Assembly (NCBI RefSeq): GCF_033568475.1
Contig: NC_133122.1
Coordinates: forward strand, 15,504,763-15,568,762
Length of the DNA: 64,000 nucleotides
DNA from: Henckelia pumila
Lineage: Eukaryota > Streptophyta > Magnoliopsida > Lamiales > Gesneriaceae
Direction of reading: 5' to 3'
Part shown: piece by piece, positions 20,811 to 33,271 of the stretch
How the letters are laid out: every line of letters begins with the position of its first letter
Position numbering within the stretch: the first letter of the stretch is position 1
Position numbers and translations under genes: made by a program
Notes under the pieces: model-generated
Seen by the model: the letters and a program-made list of their open reading frames with translations, nothing else
Told to the model about the DNA's origin: nothing
Databases searched by the model: none

Positions 20811-21985
20811 TACTATAAATATAATTGTGAAGTAATATACAAAAACTTTCGGAAAATTTAACTTGTGGAGAAGTAGAAAAACATATTTACTTCGCCATAT
20901 TTCAAAACTAGTGAAGTCGTCTGCATCAATTATTTCGTCAAATTGTAACTTCGCCGTAATCTTATATAATAAATTACTTTAATATTCAAAAAAATTGAGG
21001 AGGTAAAGTGACACATTTTACTTCACCACAATTCAAAAATTATAAAGTTGTGTATTTATTTACTTCGATAATTGTATAATTTGTGAAGTAATCGATGATC
21101 AATTACTTTTCAATTTAATGAAATTGATGAAGTCATACACGTGTTTTTACTTCGACAATGGTCCAATTTCAAATCGGTTTGGGTTTCATGGACTAGGCAA
21201 ATACTTCAGTAATTATCTTCCTATTACTTTGGTTTTAATGCGACGTAAAACAGTACAATTTTACTTCACGTGCATCTATCGGAAATTATCTAACTACTAC
21301 TTCAGATAACATCCGAAATAAAACAAGGAAATTCTTCTAGGGTAAATTTTCATTTTGGACTTGTAATTTATATGTTTTTTTTTTCTATTTTTACTCATTG
21401 TAATTGTTATAAATATTTAAAAATAATGAATTAGTGATCAATATTATCATCTTGTAGAAAGGATTATGTCGATAATATATTATAAAAATATTAGTAGAAA
21501 AAGTTTAAAAGTTATAATTTTCAAAATACACTGAAAAAATATTGATGTTAGCTATATTCCTAACAGTGTGTTTGGTTCTTTTAAAAATTGAAATTAGAAT
21601 TGGATTTGAATTTAAAATTGAATTTGAAATTAATGTTTGGAAAAATAATAGGAGCAAGGAAAAAAACTAAAAGAACGCCTTCGACAAAAAAAAAAAAAAC
21701 AAGGATGAAGAGATATATTATCCCCTTTACAAATATTAAAATTTTGTCAACATTTTATGTATATATATATATATATATTAAAATTTTTAAAATATTTAAT
21801 TTAAATTTGCAAAAGCTACAAATGTGATCACATTTTAAACTCGTAAATTTGATTTTAAAAGCAAACATTGAACTTGTAAATTTTAAATTGGTCTCCTAAT
21901 AAATTTGAGGCAATCAATGAAAATCCCATCCTAATTAGAAAACCACACTCCTCACAAAATACAAATTGTAAGCGCTCGGGAATTC

Positions 21986-21993
21986 TATATAAA
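21986..21993 (+). promoter_or_regulatory. Orphan TATA box in copy 1
   Basis: TATATAAA in a context (AAGCGCTCGGGAATTC before it, CACCTTCCGATCCATTC after) that matches the TATA region of the kinase gene at 24848. No kinase coding sequence follows. Confidence 0.6.
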
Positions 21994-22526
21994 CACCTTC
22001 CGATCCATTCTTTTCACGTAAAGATAGAGAACGAAAATGGTTTTTTACCACAAAATATTCTTATATCGTTTTCGATTGTGAAGTTGTCAATGTCGCTAAT
22101 TTTTTTGCGAATTCTTATTTCAAGTCAAGATTGTCTTTGGAAAAATTCCGAAATAAAACCCCCTAGTTCGGTTCCGTTTGGTGTAAATGAAATCAATTCT
22201 ATTGTAAGCACAAATTTCTACAATATCGTCTTAGACTCTTAGTCAAATTTTAATCCACGAAAAAAATATATAGATTTTAATTTTTTTTTAAATATTGACC
22301 GATTTAATTCGTACGAATATATATTTATGATGCCATTTCACAAGTTACTTTCATTATAATTTGTAAAATTTTTGGTAATAAAAATTAAAATGATCCAATC
22401 AAATCGACACAATCTAAATGTTAGGGTTCTGTACGTGTAGTGCATATGTATAGTTTTTTATTTCTGTACGTGTAGTGCATATGTATAGTTTTTATTTCAC
22501 AATAAATATAATAAGAATAGTAAATA

Positions 22527-22532
<6 letters not shown>

Positions 22533-22566
<34 letters not shown>

Positions 22567-22700
22567 CTTTTATGGTGCCCAACAACTATGCCCAACTCTG
22601 TGCCCACCATGTATAAGTCAACTCACCAATTGTGCTGGTCAACTCACCTATTGTATATGGTGGGCACGAAGTTGGACATAGTTGTTGGGCACCATAAAAG

Positions 22701-22744
<44 letters not shown>
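22533..22744. mobile_element. Short palindromic MITE inside a (TA)n tract
   Basis: 22561-22705 forms a nearly complete hairpin (arms starting ATAGTTCTTTTATGGTGC). It is flanked on both sides by (AT)n runs, as if inserted into a TA microsatellite. It shares GTGCCCACCAT with the element at 27341. Confidence 0.75.
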
Positions 22745-22748
<4 letters not shown>

Positions 22749-23434
22749 TCAAAAGGATATTGTTCATAACAAAGGTGAAAGTATCAAAATTTTCATTATA
22801 CTGTTAACATAATGAAATTATATATATTCAAGTAAGTTGAAATTTTTGTAGGTTATGATAACGATACTGAAATTTTTCTTAGCACCATTGATATAAAATT
22901 TTGAAAATTTTGGTATATACTAAAACATAATTTATAAATTAAAAGTATAATATTTTAATTAATAAAATAAGAAAAATAAGGTCAAGAAGTCAAGAACTCA
23001 AAGTGATTTACTTTTAAGCTAATTATATCCTCAAAAATCAAATTGTTGTCGCTCTCATTCCCTACTATAAATATAATTGTGAAGTAATATACAAAAACTT
23101 TTCGGAAAATTTAACTTGTGGCAAAGTAGAAAAACACATTTACTTCGCCATATTTCAAAACTAGTGAAGTCGTCTGCATCAATTATTTCGTCAAATTGAA
23201 GCTTTGTCTTAATCTTATATAATAAATTACTTTAATATTTAAAAAAATTGAGGAGGTAAAGTGACACATTTTACTTCACCACAATTCAAAAATTATGAAG
23301 TTGTGTATTTATTTACTTCGATAATTGTATAATTCGTGAAGTAATCGAGGATCAATTACTTTTCAATTTTATGAAATTGATGAAGTAATACACGTGTTTT
23401 TACTTCGACAGTGGTACAATTTCAAATCGATTTG

Positions 23435-24000
23435 TGTTTGGGAGAGCTTATAAGCTCTTGAAAACGGTTTATAAGCTGTTTCAGAGCTTATAAGCTCTTT
23501 AAGTTAGTTTGGCAATTTTTTTGTCAAATTGTTTAAAAGTTGTCAAAATAAGCTGTTTGACAGCTTATAAGCTGTTTTTAAAAAAGTAAGAGGGAGGGTA
23601 CTTTTTTTCAAAAAGATCTTATTTTGATATTTTACTTCACCATATTATCCTTATATATTTTATTAAATTCTCACAACGCCCTCTGTCCATTTTTATACAA
23701 TCAAATTTTTTTCTAAGTTAAAATTAAAAATAGTTTATTTTTTTAATATATGTTTAATATTTATAATAAATTTAAAATTATTTTTAAATGTATGTTACTA
23801 TTTAAATTATTTTTATAGTATGTTACCCTTTTTGATAATTTCAACAATAAAAAGATCTTATGATATCAAACACATCAACATCTTTAAGTTTTTTAAAATA
23901 AGTTCATCCAAACATTTTAACAAATTATTTTAAAAAAAAGACCTGACAGCTTATAAGCTCATATAGCTTATAAGCTGTTTTTAATAAGCTTAGCCAAACA
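23435..24000. mobile_element. 566-bp fold-back insertion defined by an empty site
   Basis: Starts TGTTTGGGAGAGCTTATAAG and ends with the imperfect inverse TAGCCAAACA. The interior repeats AGCTTATAAGCT. Copy 1 of the duplication (about 21176) runs straight across this point, so it is an insertion after the duplication. Flanks look like a decayed ~8-bp target duplication (TCGATTTG / TCCTTTG), suggesting hAT, but the superfamily is uncertain. Confidence 0.75.
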
Positions 24001-24847
24001 TCCTTTGGGTTTCATGGGCTGGGCAAAGACTTCAATAATTATCTTCCTATTACTTTGGTTTTAATGCGAAGTAAAACAGTACAATTTTACTTCACGTGCA
24101 TCTATCGGAAATTGTCTAACTACTACTTCAGATAACATCCGAAAAAACAAGGAAATTCTTCTAGGGTAAATTTTCATTTTGGACTTGTAATTTATATGGT
24201 TTTTTTTATGTTTACTCATTGTAATTGTTATAAATATTTAAAAATAATGAATTAGTGATAAATATTATCATCTTGTAGAAAGGATTATGTCGATAATATA
24301 TTATAAAAATATTTGTAGAAAAAGTTTAGAAGCTATAATTTGCAAAATACACTGAAAAAATATTGATGTCAGTTATATTTCTAACAGTGTGTTTGATTCT
24401 TTTAAAAATTTGAATTAGAATTGGATTTGAATTTAAAATTGGATTTGGAATTAATGTTTGGGAAAATAATAGGAGCAAGGAAAAAAAAAACTAAAAGAAA
24501 GCCTTTGACAAAAAAAACAAAAACAAAAACAAAAACAAAACAAAGGGGCCATATAATTTAAGGATGAAGACATATATTATCCCCTTTACAAATATTAAAA
24601 TTTTGTCAACATTTTATATATATATATATATATATATAAATTTTAAAAATATTTAATTTAAATTTGCAAACTACAAATGTGATCACATTTTAAACTCGTA
24701 AATTTGATTTTAAAAGCAAATTACATTGAACTTGTAAATTTTAAATTGGTCTCCTAATAGATTTTAGGCAATCAATGAAAATCCCATCCTAATTAGAAAA
24801 CCACACTCCTCACAGAATACAAATTGTAAGCGCTCGGGAATTCCCTC

Positions 24848-24855
24848 TATATAAA
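24848..24855 (+). promoter_or_regulatory. TATA box of the kinase gene
   Basis: TATATAAA 83 bp upstream of the kinase ATG, in a stretch conserved in copy 1. Confidence 0.65.
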
Positions 24856-24930
24856 CACCTTCCGATCCATTCTAGCTTTTCATCTTAAACCAAATTTTGA
24901 AAAGAACGTACGCAAGAAACACACGAAGAA

Positions 24931-25857
24931 ATGCATTGGATTAGAGGAGAAGAATTGGGAAGAGGTGGTTTCGCCTTTGTGAGCAAAGGCTTAATCCAAC
25001 AAGAAGATAGCAGCTGCCTGGTGGTTGCTGTAAAATCATCAAAATCATCGGAATCCAAATCACTAGTGAAAGAAAAGAAGTTGTTGGATCGTTTCAACAA
25101 TTGTCCGTTCATCATCCGATGTTACGGGGACGAGACGTCCCAAGAAGATGGCCAGGAGTTGTACAATATCTTTCTCGAGTACGCTTCTGGAGGTTGTTTG
25201 GCCGATATCAACAAAGGCTTGCCGGAGCCTCTTGTGAAGAAGCACACGAGATCAATTCTCGTGGCTCTTTCTCATATGCACGCAATGGGGTACGTGCACT
25301 GCGACATTAAGCCCCACAATACTGCGAAGCTCGCAGATCTTGGAAGTGCTCTTAACATGCGTGGCCGAGGCGGCGAAGACGAAGATGATCATGATGATGG
25401 GGGTTTCAGGGGTACTGTTCTTTATGCAGCGCCTGAGTCGATATCCAATCAAACATACGTACCTCAATCGGATGTTTGGTCTTTGGGATGCACCGTTTTG
25501 TCCATGTTGACAGGGAATAATTCCCCTTGGAAGTTTGATAAATCATGTATGAATGCCGCTGATGTGATGATGAAAATCGGTTGTAGCGATCAGATTCCGG
25601 AGATGCCGAGGAAGCTCATTTCCAAAGAGGCCATGGATTTTCTTAAAAAGTGTTTTGTTAAGGATCCAACATCAAGATGTACTGCCCACATGCTTCTTGA
25701 TCATCCCTTCATCAAAGCCGCCCCTCTTGCCGGAAGATGCAGCCGCCGCCACCACCACCACCACCACAACCATCATCTCGCATCAAGATTGTCTCACGCC
25801 ATCAGCTCGTTGGTCCCCGCCTGCTTTCATCTCCATGATTCGGCAGCAGTTAGCTAG
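24931..25857 (+). CDS. MAPKKK17/18-like protein kinase, single exon, shortened catalytic loop
   Basis: 308-residue Ser/Thr kinase-like protein resembling the small intronless plant MEKK-type MAPKKKs that act in ABA and stress MAPK cascades (family inference). The glycine loop GRGGFAFV is at 10-17, the ATP lysine in VAVK at 35, the helix-C Glu at 48, HCDIKPHN at 123-130, APES and SDVWSLG further on, and a C-terminal Arg in SRCTAHMLLDHPF. The tail has a His-rich stretch (nine of ten residues from about 276). Two oddities: DFG is DLG (136-138), and only five residues separate the catalytic-loop Asn from DLG, where such kinases usually have about a dozen. The reading frame is kept, so roughly eight codons appear lost near 25320. 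It may be inactive. The start is the only plausible one, 83 bp after a TATA box. Confidence 0.88.
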   Translation: MHWIRGEELGRGGFAFVSKGLIQQEDSSCLVVAVKSSKSSESKSLVKEKKLLDRFNNCPFIIRCYGDETSQEDGQELYNIFLEYASGGCLADINKGLPEPLVKKHTRSILVALSHMHAMGYVHCDIKPHNTAKLADLGSALNMRGRGGEDEDDHDDGGFRGTVLYAAPESISNQTYVPQSDVWSLGCTVLSMLTGNNSPWKFDKSCMNAADVMMKIGCSDQIPEMPRKLISKEAMDFLKKCFVKDPTSRCTAHMLLDHPFIKAAPLAGRCSRRHHHHHHNHHLASRLSHAISSLVPACFHLHDSAAVS

Positions 25858-26805
25858 TCCTGTGTAATTAATATATATAATATTCAAATTAAGGAATTGA
25901 AAAATATTATTGGAGTACGTTGTAAATGGATCGATCGATCGAATTACTTAATTGTATACATTTCTTTTTAACAGATCTAACAGGCCGTATATGTACACCA
26001 TTTAATTTGAACATGTTGTGGATTAATTCGATTCTGCATGTATACATATATGACGTGTAAATTTGGGAGTAACTTAAAACATTTTTTAATATGAAGTTAA
26101 ACTAGCTAGCTAGTTGAACCTGCACTGATCGCAATATTTTTGCAATATTTATATAAACTACAATTATATATAATTATGATTAGAATTATATTTGTGTTAA
26201 AACAATATATCGGTGATCAATATTTTTGGCAAAGTTCCTTTCTTCTTTTTAAATAAATTAATTAAGTTGCAAGGGCGGAACTAAATAATGTGCCACCCAC
26301 AAAGTTTTTTTGAAATTTTTTATGTATTAGTTTTGAATAATTTTGGATTAATTTGATATTAGTCCGAGTAGTTCAATTCAAAAAATTAAAGCATTGGAAG
26401 ACTTAAAATTCTATCCCGAGTAGATTGATAATTTTTTTATTCCGTCATTGTTAAGGTGATCAAGGGATGCCGGATGCGTTGCATAGATGAAAGAGAAGCT
26501 ATATTTTAACATTTCGAATTTCTTGATATATAACCCAAATAAATAATAAACTAAGAAACTTTCTTCACAGTACATGTCATATATAGTTGATTTTTTGTTT
26601 ACAGAATTTTAAATTTACTATCATTACTTTTCAAGTATTAAAATTCTGGTTGGAATTTTTATATCTCAACACTTTTTTTAGGATGTTTGTAAGTGGAGAA
26701 AAAAAAAGGCACTTTTAAAGAGAAAACAGTCTGATCACTAGTTATACCTGAAAATTGATATTTATTTACTTTTTTTTTTGAAAAATAATATTCAGTACTG
26801 AAATT
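25858..26805. other. Kinase 3' flank, no gene
   Basis: AT-rich, probably the 3' UTR then intergenic. No recognisable gene. Confidence 0.55.
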
Positions 26806-27340
26806 TGGTTCATAACAAAGGTGAAAGTATAAAAAATGTCAGTATATTGTTAACATAATGAAATTATATATATTCAGGTAAGTTGAAATTTTTGTAGGTT
26901 ATGATAACGATACTGAAATTTTTCTTAGCACCATTGATATAAAATTTTGGAAATTTTGGTATATGCTAAAACATAATTTATAAATTAAAAGTAGAATATT
27001 TTAATTAATAAAATAAGAAAAATAAGGTCAAGAAGTCAAGAACTCAAAGTGATTAACTTTTAAGCTAATTATATCCTCAAAAATCAAATTGTTGTCGCTC
27101 TCATTTTCATTTTACGAACTAATGTTTTTTTGGGTATAAATGTTATAACACCGCTACCATATCAAAATCTCGATGATTATTGATAGTAGTCGAATTCTTG
27201 CACATCATCTTTGAGAGTGATTTTTTTAAAATCATACATATACAATTATGTATTTTCTTAGTGACCAAGTTTGTGTGTTAAGATAATAATATATCAACTA
27301 TTATATATTATTACCATATATACATATATATATATATATA

Positions 27341-27500
27341 GAGTTTTGCTATTTTGTCCACCCACCGTGCCCACATAATGTGCCCACCATGAGGTGGCAC
27401 TCAACTATTGGACGCACAATTCATCACATCCAATAGTTGAGTGTCACCTAATGGTGGGCACATTAGGTGGGCACGGTGAGTGGGCAGGATAGCAAAATTG
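27341..27500. mobile_element. Short palindromic MITE flanked by (TA)n
   Basis: About 160 bp with arms TTTTGCTATTTTGTCCACCC and its near-complement, internally palindromic, flanked by TATATATA on both sides. Shares TGTGCCCACCAT with the MITE at 22561, suggesting one family. Confidence 0.75.
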
Positions 27501-28867
27501 TATATATATATATATATATTATCCACGCTCACACTTCAAAATAACTATGTATATAATATATCCATATATAATATTGTAAACATATATATTAATATATAAC
27601 CATATATGTACATATATATATATATATACACGTATACGTAAGTTACATATTGTTGGGGATCTAATGTGTGTGTAGGCTGCTGGCTGATTGCTTCATGACG
27701 TGGGCACACTTTCTGCTCATCAAGTTTTTGTTGTTTTGTTTATGTCAATTCCAGTCTTTCATCATTTTAATTCCTCATTCTTGGACATGACACTGATGAG
27801 ATATACATATTTTTTTATGTTACAGATGACCTTATTGCGGAGTTCAGACATGGTGGATTTCTCGACGTAATAATCAACTTTGTTCAATCTCTTCAAACAC
27901 AATTTGAGGTAATTACTAGTAGAAAAATCGCTTAAGACTTCGGTTAATAACCGAAGTCGTAGGATTATAAATACCGAAGTAGTGTCACGTGAAATAATAG
28001 GTACTATTTTACTTCGCGTAATCACCGAAGTCGTATCCCTTAAATTACCGAAGTCTTTGGTCGATGCATTGAGGCAGAACCGGTTCATAATCGGACCGAT
28101 GCCAAAGTAAAAAAATACATTTTACTTCACTAATTTCATAAGTTGCGTAGTAAAACATATTCTATTACTTCGTCAATTAATGAAGTTGATAAAGTAACAA
28201 CTATGCTTTGACTTCGGTTCGTAGACGAAGTGAAATATAGTTTTCTACTTCGTCTATTAATGAAATTACTGAAGTCATAGAATAGTTGTTACTTCGGTAT
28301 TTTCATTAATAGACAAAGCAAAATAATATCTTTTACTTCGTTAATTTCCTATATTAGCGTAGTAATTTGCATTTTTCTACTTCGTCTATTAGTGAAATTG
28401 CCAAAGTAATAGAATTTTTTTACCTCGTTAATTGCGTTAATAAACGTAGTAAAATGATGAAGTAAATTCTTCGATTTACTTCGTTGATACTAAAATTGCT
28501 GCACTCAATAAAACACAGTTTTTATAATAATGCCATAAATATATTTTTGAAACTTACAAATACACTAATAATATTAATAAATTCATCCCAAAACGACAAA
28601 AATACATAAATCAACAAGTTTATCCACCAAAATAACGCGAATTATATGCCCATATCCACACATATCTCCTCAAAACTAAACGCGTACACATCCACACGTA
28701 TTTCCTCAAAATAAAGTATTATCCAAACGTGAATGACATATTTAAGCACCTACATGCGAGTAGACAAATTCACTCCATTCACTTCTAACTTCATCAAATT
28801 GTTCTTGACTGTAACACTTATTCTTGACGCATCCTGCAAACTGAAATTCCAACAAAGAGAGGAATGT

Positions 28868-28922
28868 CACGGTAAACCAACAAGGCAGCTAGTTGCACGG
28901 TAAACCACAAGGCAGCTAGTTG
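28868..28922. repeat. 27-bp tandem duplication inside the CACTA element
   Basis: CACGGTAAACC(A)ACAAGGC with AGCTAGTTG, twice in succession. Confidence 0.85.
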
Positions 28923-29965
28923 CAAAATGAAATCCAAAACAAAGAATATTCAGCAACCTATTTGGTATGCATGCTGACACATATCAATTGCTAAGAGAAG
29001 ATTCAAAAACCTATTTCATACACACACTTACGAAAAGTAAAAAAGAATCAAGCATATAGACACCATTTAAATAGTTTTAGTAAGCAAGAAAAAAAAGGAG
29101 TAAAACAAAGCCCTTGAATTGAAACTAGTCCACATGCTTGTAGAATATTGGAGATCAAGAAAAAAGAGAGAAAAAGGACGATCCAATTCCACCAGCAAAA
29201 GCCCTCATCTACATGCTTGCATAAACCGAAAATCAAGAAATAAACACAAAAGGGTGAACTATATAGTAGGTTTGATGCTCGAAAGGGCTCTTTCAAAAAA
29301 TAACAAAAAAAACACACGTAGATGATTGATTCAATTCAGTACATATAAACAGAAAAAGGCAAATAAATAAAAATAATACCAGGTCCCAAGGTTCATAAAG
29401 TTCTTTTTACTTTAAGAAGTTCAAAACATAAACAATTAGAATCATTTAGCTTATCCTCATGCAATAGGAGAAGAATCACACTTGCAATAAAGAGACGATC
29501 TCACCCTATCTTGCAATAAACAAAGAAACAAAACAAGACAGAGTTTCAAACAGAAAAGACTCAAAAAATCTTCAAATACTAAAATCCCAATTACAAAAAC
29601 ACAAAAGTACAAACTTTTTCCATTCAAGAAAACAATCCACCGAATTCATACCAAATGAAGAAAAGTATTTAGAGAATCAACTGCTTACATAAGTATATTT
29701 AGAAACATTATATACAAACAATATCCGCCGAGGTAGAACTAGGCATGTTGAGACTAAAAAACCATACACAAACAAAGGCATGCCACATATTAAAAAACAA
29801 AGCAAAAATGAACGATCAGGCATGAGATTTGAGAAAGGCATAGCACACTCAACAAAGCAAAAACTAAGTAGCGACATTCTCAAATCCATATACTCCTTAT
29901 ACAAAATATTATTTTTAATCGAGATATTACATTGATTATTACCAGTAAATAAATGAGTCAATTAC

Positions 29966-30166
29966 CTCAACATATTCACTTGTGTAAGGGACAATGAAAT
30001 GAGCAGGGGTCCAACAAGTTCCATCAATATACTCCTTATAAGCACCCTCATCTCCCTTCAACGGTGAAGCAGACTTTACAGAAGCTGTGTATATAAGCCT
30101 CCCACTGTTCTCGATCAAACACACAAACTCGCAAATATCCTCGTCGAATCCACGGTTGCATCGATC
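29966..30166 (-). pseudogene. Captured exon, 67 codons, source gene not recognised
   Basis: Open block on the minus strand from CAG| (30167) to |GTAATT (29965), exactly 67 codons in phase 0. It includes IENSGRLIYTASVK and DGTCWTPAHFIVPYTSEYVE. Well conserved in appearance, but I cannot name the parent gene. Confidence 0.5.
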
Positions 30167-30673
30167 CTGTTTTTGTACTGCTTTCGTTTCCAGATCCCAA
30201 AATCTGTTTCTTCTTTAATCAAACAGAAAATATCAAATTGGGTCAACAAAATCCAATCATTTCTTCTTAATCTCTACCCGAATAAAATGAATGAAACAAT
30301 AAATACAATCAATCACAATCCAAGCTCAAACCCTGAACTTTAGCTTCAAACACATCAGCAGAAACATCTACCTGAAACAAAAAATAGGATGAGCAAACCT
30401 CTGTAAGCGTAAAACTCCACTTGATGTTCATTATCCTATAAATTAGTCATATTATTAAAATACATTCATATTTCTTGGAGAACAAAATCATCACTGTTCC
30501 TTGAGCTTAAAAAAAACCAAGTTGACAAAAATATGAGATAAAAAAGTATTCATCAGCAAGATGAAGAAAAAAAAGGATTCCTAGTATCTCCACCAGCGCA
30601 TTCATACACCTCCCATATATGCATGCATGTGTGTGCGTAAATACGCGCACACACACAAGCGCACGCGTGTGTA

Positions 30674-30677
<4 letters not shown>

Positions 30678-30740
<63 letters not shown>
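30678..30740. repeat. (TA)n microsatellite
   Basis: About 60 bp of alternating TA next to a CA/CG-rich stretch (30635-30675), bordering the splice donor of the captured exon at 30741. Confidence 0.95.
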
Positions 30741-30742
<2 letters not shown>

Positions 30743-30821
30743 GATCAAGTGTCAAGGTATCATGATCAACCAAAACTTCAGGAAGTACAAGGTTGTGCAC
30801 TTGTGAAACATAAGCAAGAAC
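30741..30821 (-). pseudogene. Captured exon, 27 codons
   Basis: Bounded by TTTAG| and |GTATAT on the minus strand, phase 0, includes QVHNLVLPEVLVDHDTLTLD. Parent gene not recognised. Possibly the same gene as the neighbouring 27-codon block. Confidence 0.45.
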
Positions 30822-32217
30822 CTAAAGACAAAACAAAAATGGTCAAAGTAAAAAAAAAACCAGAGTTGCATAATCAAATAAGAATTTTCATAATATATCT
30901 TTATAGATGTATTTTCTTGCAAGAAGAAAAAACGAATAACAAGAACAAGAAAACAAAAAAAGATATTTCAGTACGCTTAGACTCTGGCTTGTCGTGTACA
31001 TGCCCTGCTTCGGAAGGCTTTCTTTTAGCCATGTGCAAATGCAAAAGAATTGTGGGGCGGGACTGAAATTCCAATGAAAAGATAGCTATTCATCTTACAT
31101 CCCCGAATTACATGTGCTTTCAAAAACTCATTTTTATCTTTCAAGTAGTTGTATTTCTTCGCTGCTAGGTCTTATTTAAAAAAGTCATGAATGAATAATA
31201 TAATTAATGATGATAAATTAATATATTTACATAGTGTTCTTTGACGATATATATGTTAAGGTACCATTTGGTTCATAAACGAGATGAGCATGAATGAATA
31301 ATATAATTAATGATGATAAAGTAATATATTTACATAAAAAAATAGTGCACGCTACTAATCTTTAGAATAATTTACATTAGACAATAAGATGAATAATCAA
31401 CCAAATGTGTTATCCACTGCACAAAAAAATTAGATTCATTATTGTCTTTGATAAATAATACATATATAAATGTTTTCACGTATTTGATATAGGCTTGAAT
31501 GGCACTAAAGTAACCTTTCATTTCTTGTTGTACGAAATTAACACGAAATCTAAAATATTCTATTGTAATCCCTAATAAATTAAGACAAACTCTCCTCCAA
31601 ACTGTTAAGATATTTTGTCCTAATGGTAAAGATGAGACCTTAATAACTCTAATGGTCTTGAATTTAAGACCTTAATAACATATCATTCTCCAATATGCTA
31701 TAATCATCTAAAGGGTGATGTCATATTATGGTTTTATACCCTTTCTAAGGGCCGGAACAAAAGTTATAAGATTTTAGGAATTTTTCTCACTTCTAACGTC
31801 TTGAATTCTAACAGCATGTACCTTTTCAAATTCGGAGCATGAGGAAATAAGCATAACAAATTGGAACAAAGAAAGTACAAGCACAAGGAAACAAACTATG
31901 CATAACAAAACATGTAATGAATCGATCGAATTTTAACACATACATATTTTTTTAATATATACACATAAGTCCACTTAACTCATTCAAATGTATGAACCAA
32001 ACTTGGTCAAAACTTGGACATAACTTTGGTCACTTATAACTCGAAGTCAAGTATGAATTTGAGTTATATAACCCCTAAGAATATGGTCTTGTTGCTTCCC
32101 AAAATAAGACTAATTTAGTACGTGTTTGGCAGCACTGAGTGGCTCAATTTCATGGAGAGTTTTTGAAGAATTTTAACACATACATATTTTTTAATATATA
32201 TACATAAGTCCACTTAC

Positions 32218-32298
32218 CTCATTCAAAGTGTTTGTAAGGCCTGTAACAACCATGGTAGGAGTTTTTCCTGGAAACTTTTGGCCACCGAACGCCTGATG
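32218..32298 (-). pseudogene. Captured exon, 27 codons
   Basis: Bounded by ATCAG| and |GTAAGTGG on the minus strand, phase 0, includes FGGQKFPGKTPTMVVTGLTN. Parent gene not recognised. A nearby copy of its 3' flank at about 31930-31985 lacks the splice donor. Confidence 0.45.
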
Positions 32299-33168
32299 CT
32301 GATAAATAAAAATAAATACATGGCTCAAATTAATGAACTAGCTAGTAATTGATAAATTCAAACCCCAACAATCTTTATATTTGTTGGCAAGACTACTGCT
32401 TCAAGAATATTGATGTTACTGAACACAAAACTACAGATTATTAATTTAGCTAAAATGTTCTGACTAGAAGATGACCATAAAGTACGAAATTACTCAAGTA
32501 CTTCAAAGTTGTTCCGACTTTCATGAAGATGACTACATCTCAATCTCAAAACACAAAAAAACGAAATAATAATATATATTTTTCCTTTTCAGATGGAATA
32601 TTTAACCTGAGAGGCTTCGGAGGAAACGAGCACTATTTCGGTATCGATCTGTTGCTGACAGCCCCGTCATTCAAACTCGCCAGGAAAGGAGGCGGAGCGA
32701 GCCAGCCCCGCTAGAGCTTCCGTCGCTTCCAACTCAAATGTCAACATCCTATGTGAGGTGCATAGAATGAAAAAAAATTAATTTTGTCAAGTCCAAGGAC
32801 AGGCCATCCCTATATCTTACCAACCCATATAAAAATCATTAGATCTTTGAGTTGCTATTACATCCTCTTTTGAATCGGTGTAAGGAACCATCCACAGGTT
32901 ATAGATGTTAAATCCAATATAACTTTCTGTGTGTCCTGCATTGGAAAATGTCCGCCTTGAGACAACAAGATCTCACAAACTCAAACAAACTTAAGCTTAT
33001 CTTACGCAACATTTCTTCATAAATTACCGAATCTTTTAGAAGCAACCACAGACACACATTTCCACTAGCATGTCATTTGATAAACAGGAACATTTGAGGA
33101 CTCGTGAATAAAACAAACCAAATAGTTTCATCGATAAAAAATAAACATAACAAATTCAAAAATTTTAC

Positions 33169-33271
33169 CTTATATTTTTCCTTGTAGAGTTTCACAACAG
33201 CAGAATGATCCAGCAAGATATTATGCCCCACAAGATATGGTTCAGTAGTGGAATTGCCCTCGAACAAACAT
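33169..33271 (-). pseudogene. Captured GH1 beta-glucosidase exon fragment
   Basis: The minus strand reads [20 protein letters not shown] and [13 protein letters not shown], bounded by CAG| and |GTAAAA. The pattern GNS-TEPY-HN-LL-HA-VKLY-KY is the conserved segment after the acid/base TFNEP exon in plant family 1 glycoside hydrolases. No other part of the enzyme was found nearby. Confidence 0.75.

Larger units (their letters stand above)
20811..23062. repeat. Kinase-locus duplication, copy 1 (promoter and flanks, no kinase)
   Basis: 20811-22010 aligns with 23063-24870 (the upstream region of the kinase gene), and 22764-23062 aligns with 26806-27110 (the region downstream of the kinase). Between them, 22011-22763 holds unrelated AT-rich sequence and a MITE where the kinase should be. 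The first ~500 bp is rich in TTACTTCG/GAAGTAA motifs, resembling the subterminal repeats of the CACTA element further right. Confidence 0.85.
23063..27110. repeat. Kinase-locus duplication, copy 2 (contains the kinase)
   Basis: Starts at the same TACTATAAATATAATTG boundary as copy 1 and ends with the ~300-bp downstream block 26806-27110. It adds a 566-bp insertion (23435-24000) absent from copy 1 and retains the kinase gene. Confidence 0.85.

Noticed and set aside
29048-29317. 89-codon minus-strand frame in the CACTA interior
   Set aside because: No splice bounds or recognised motif, unlike the four captured blocks reported.
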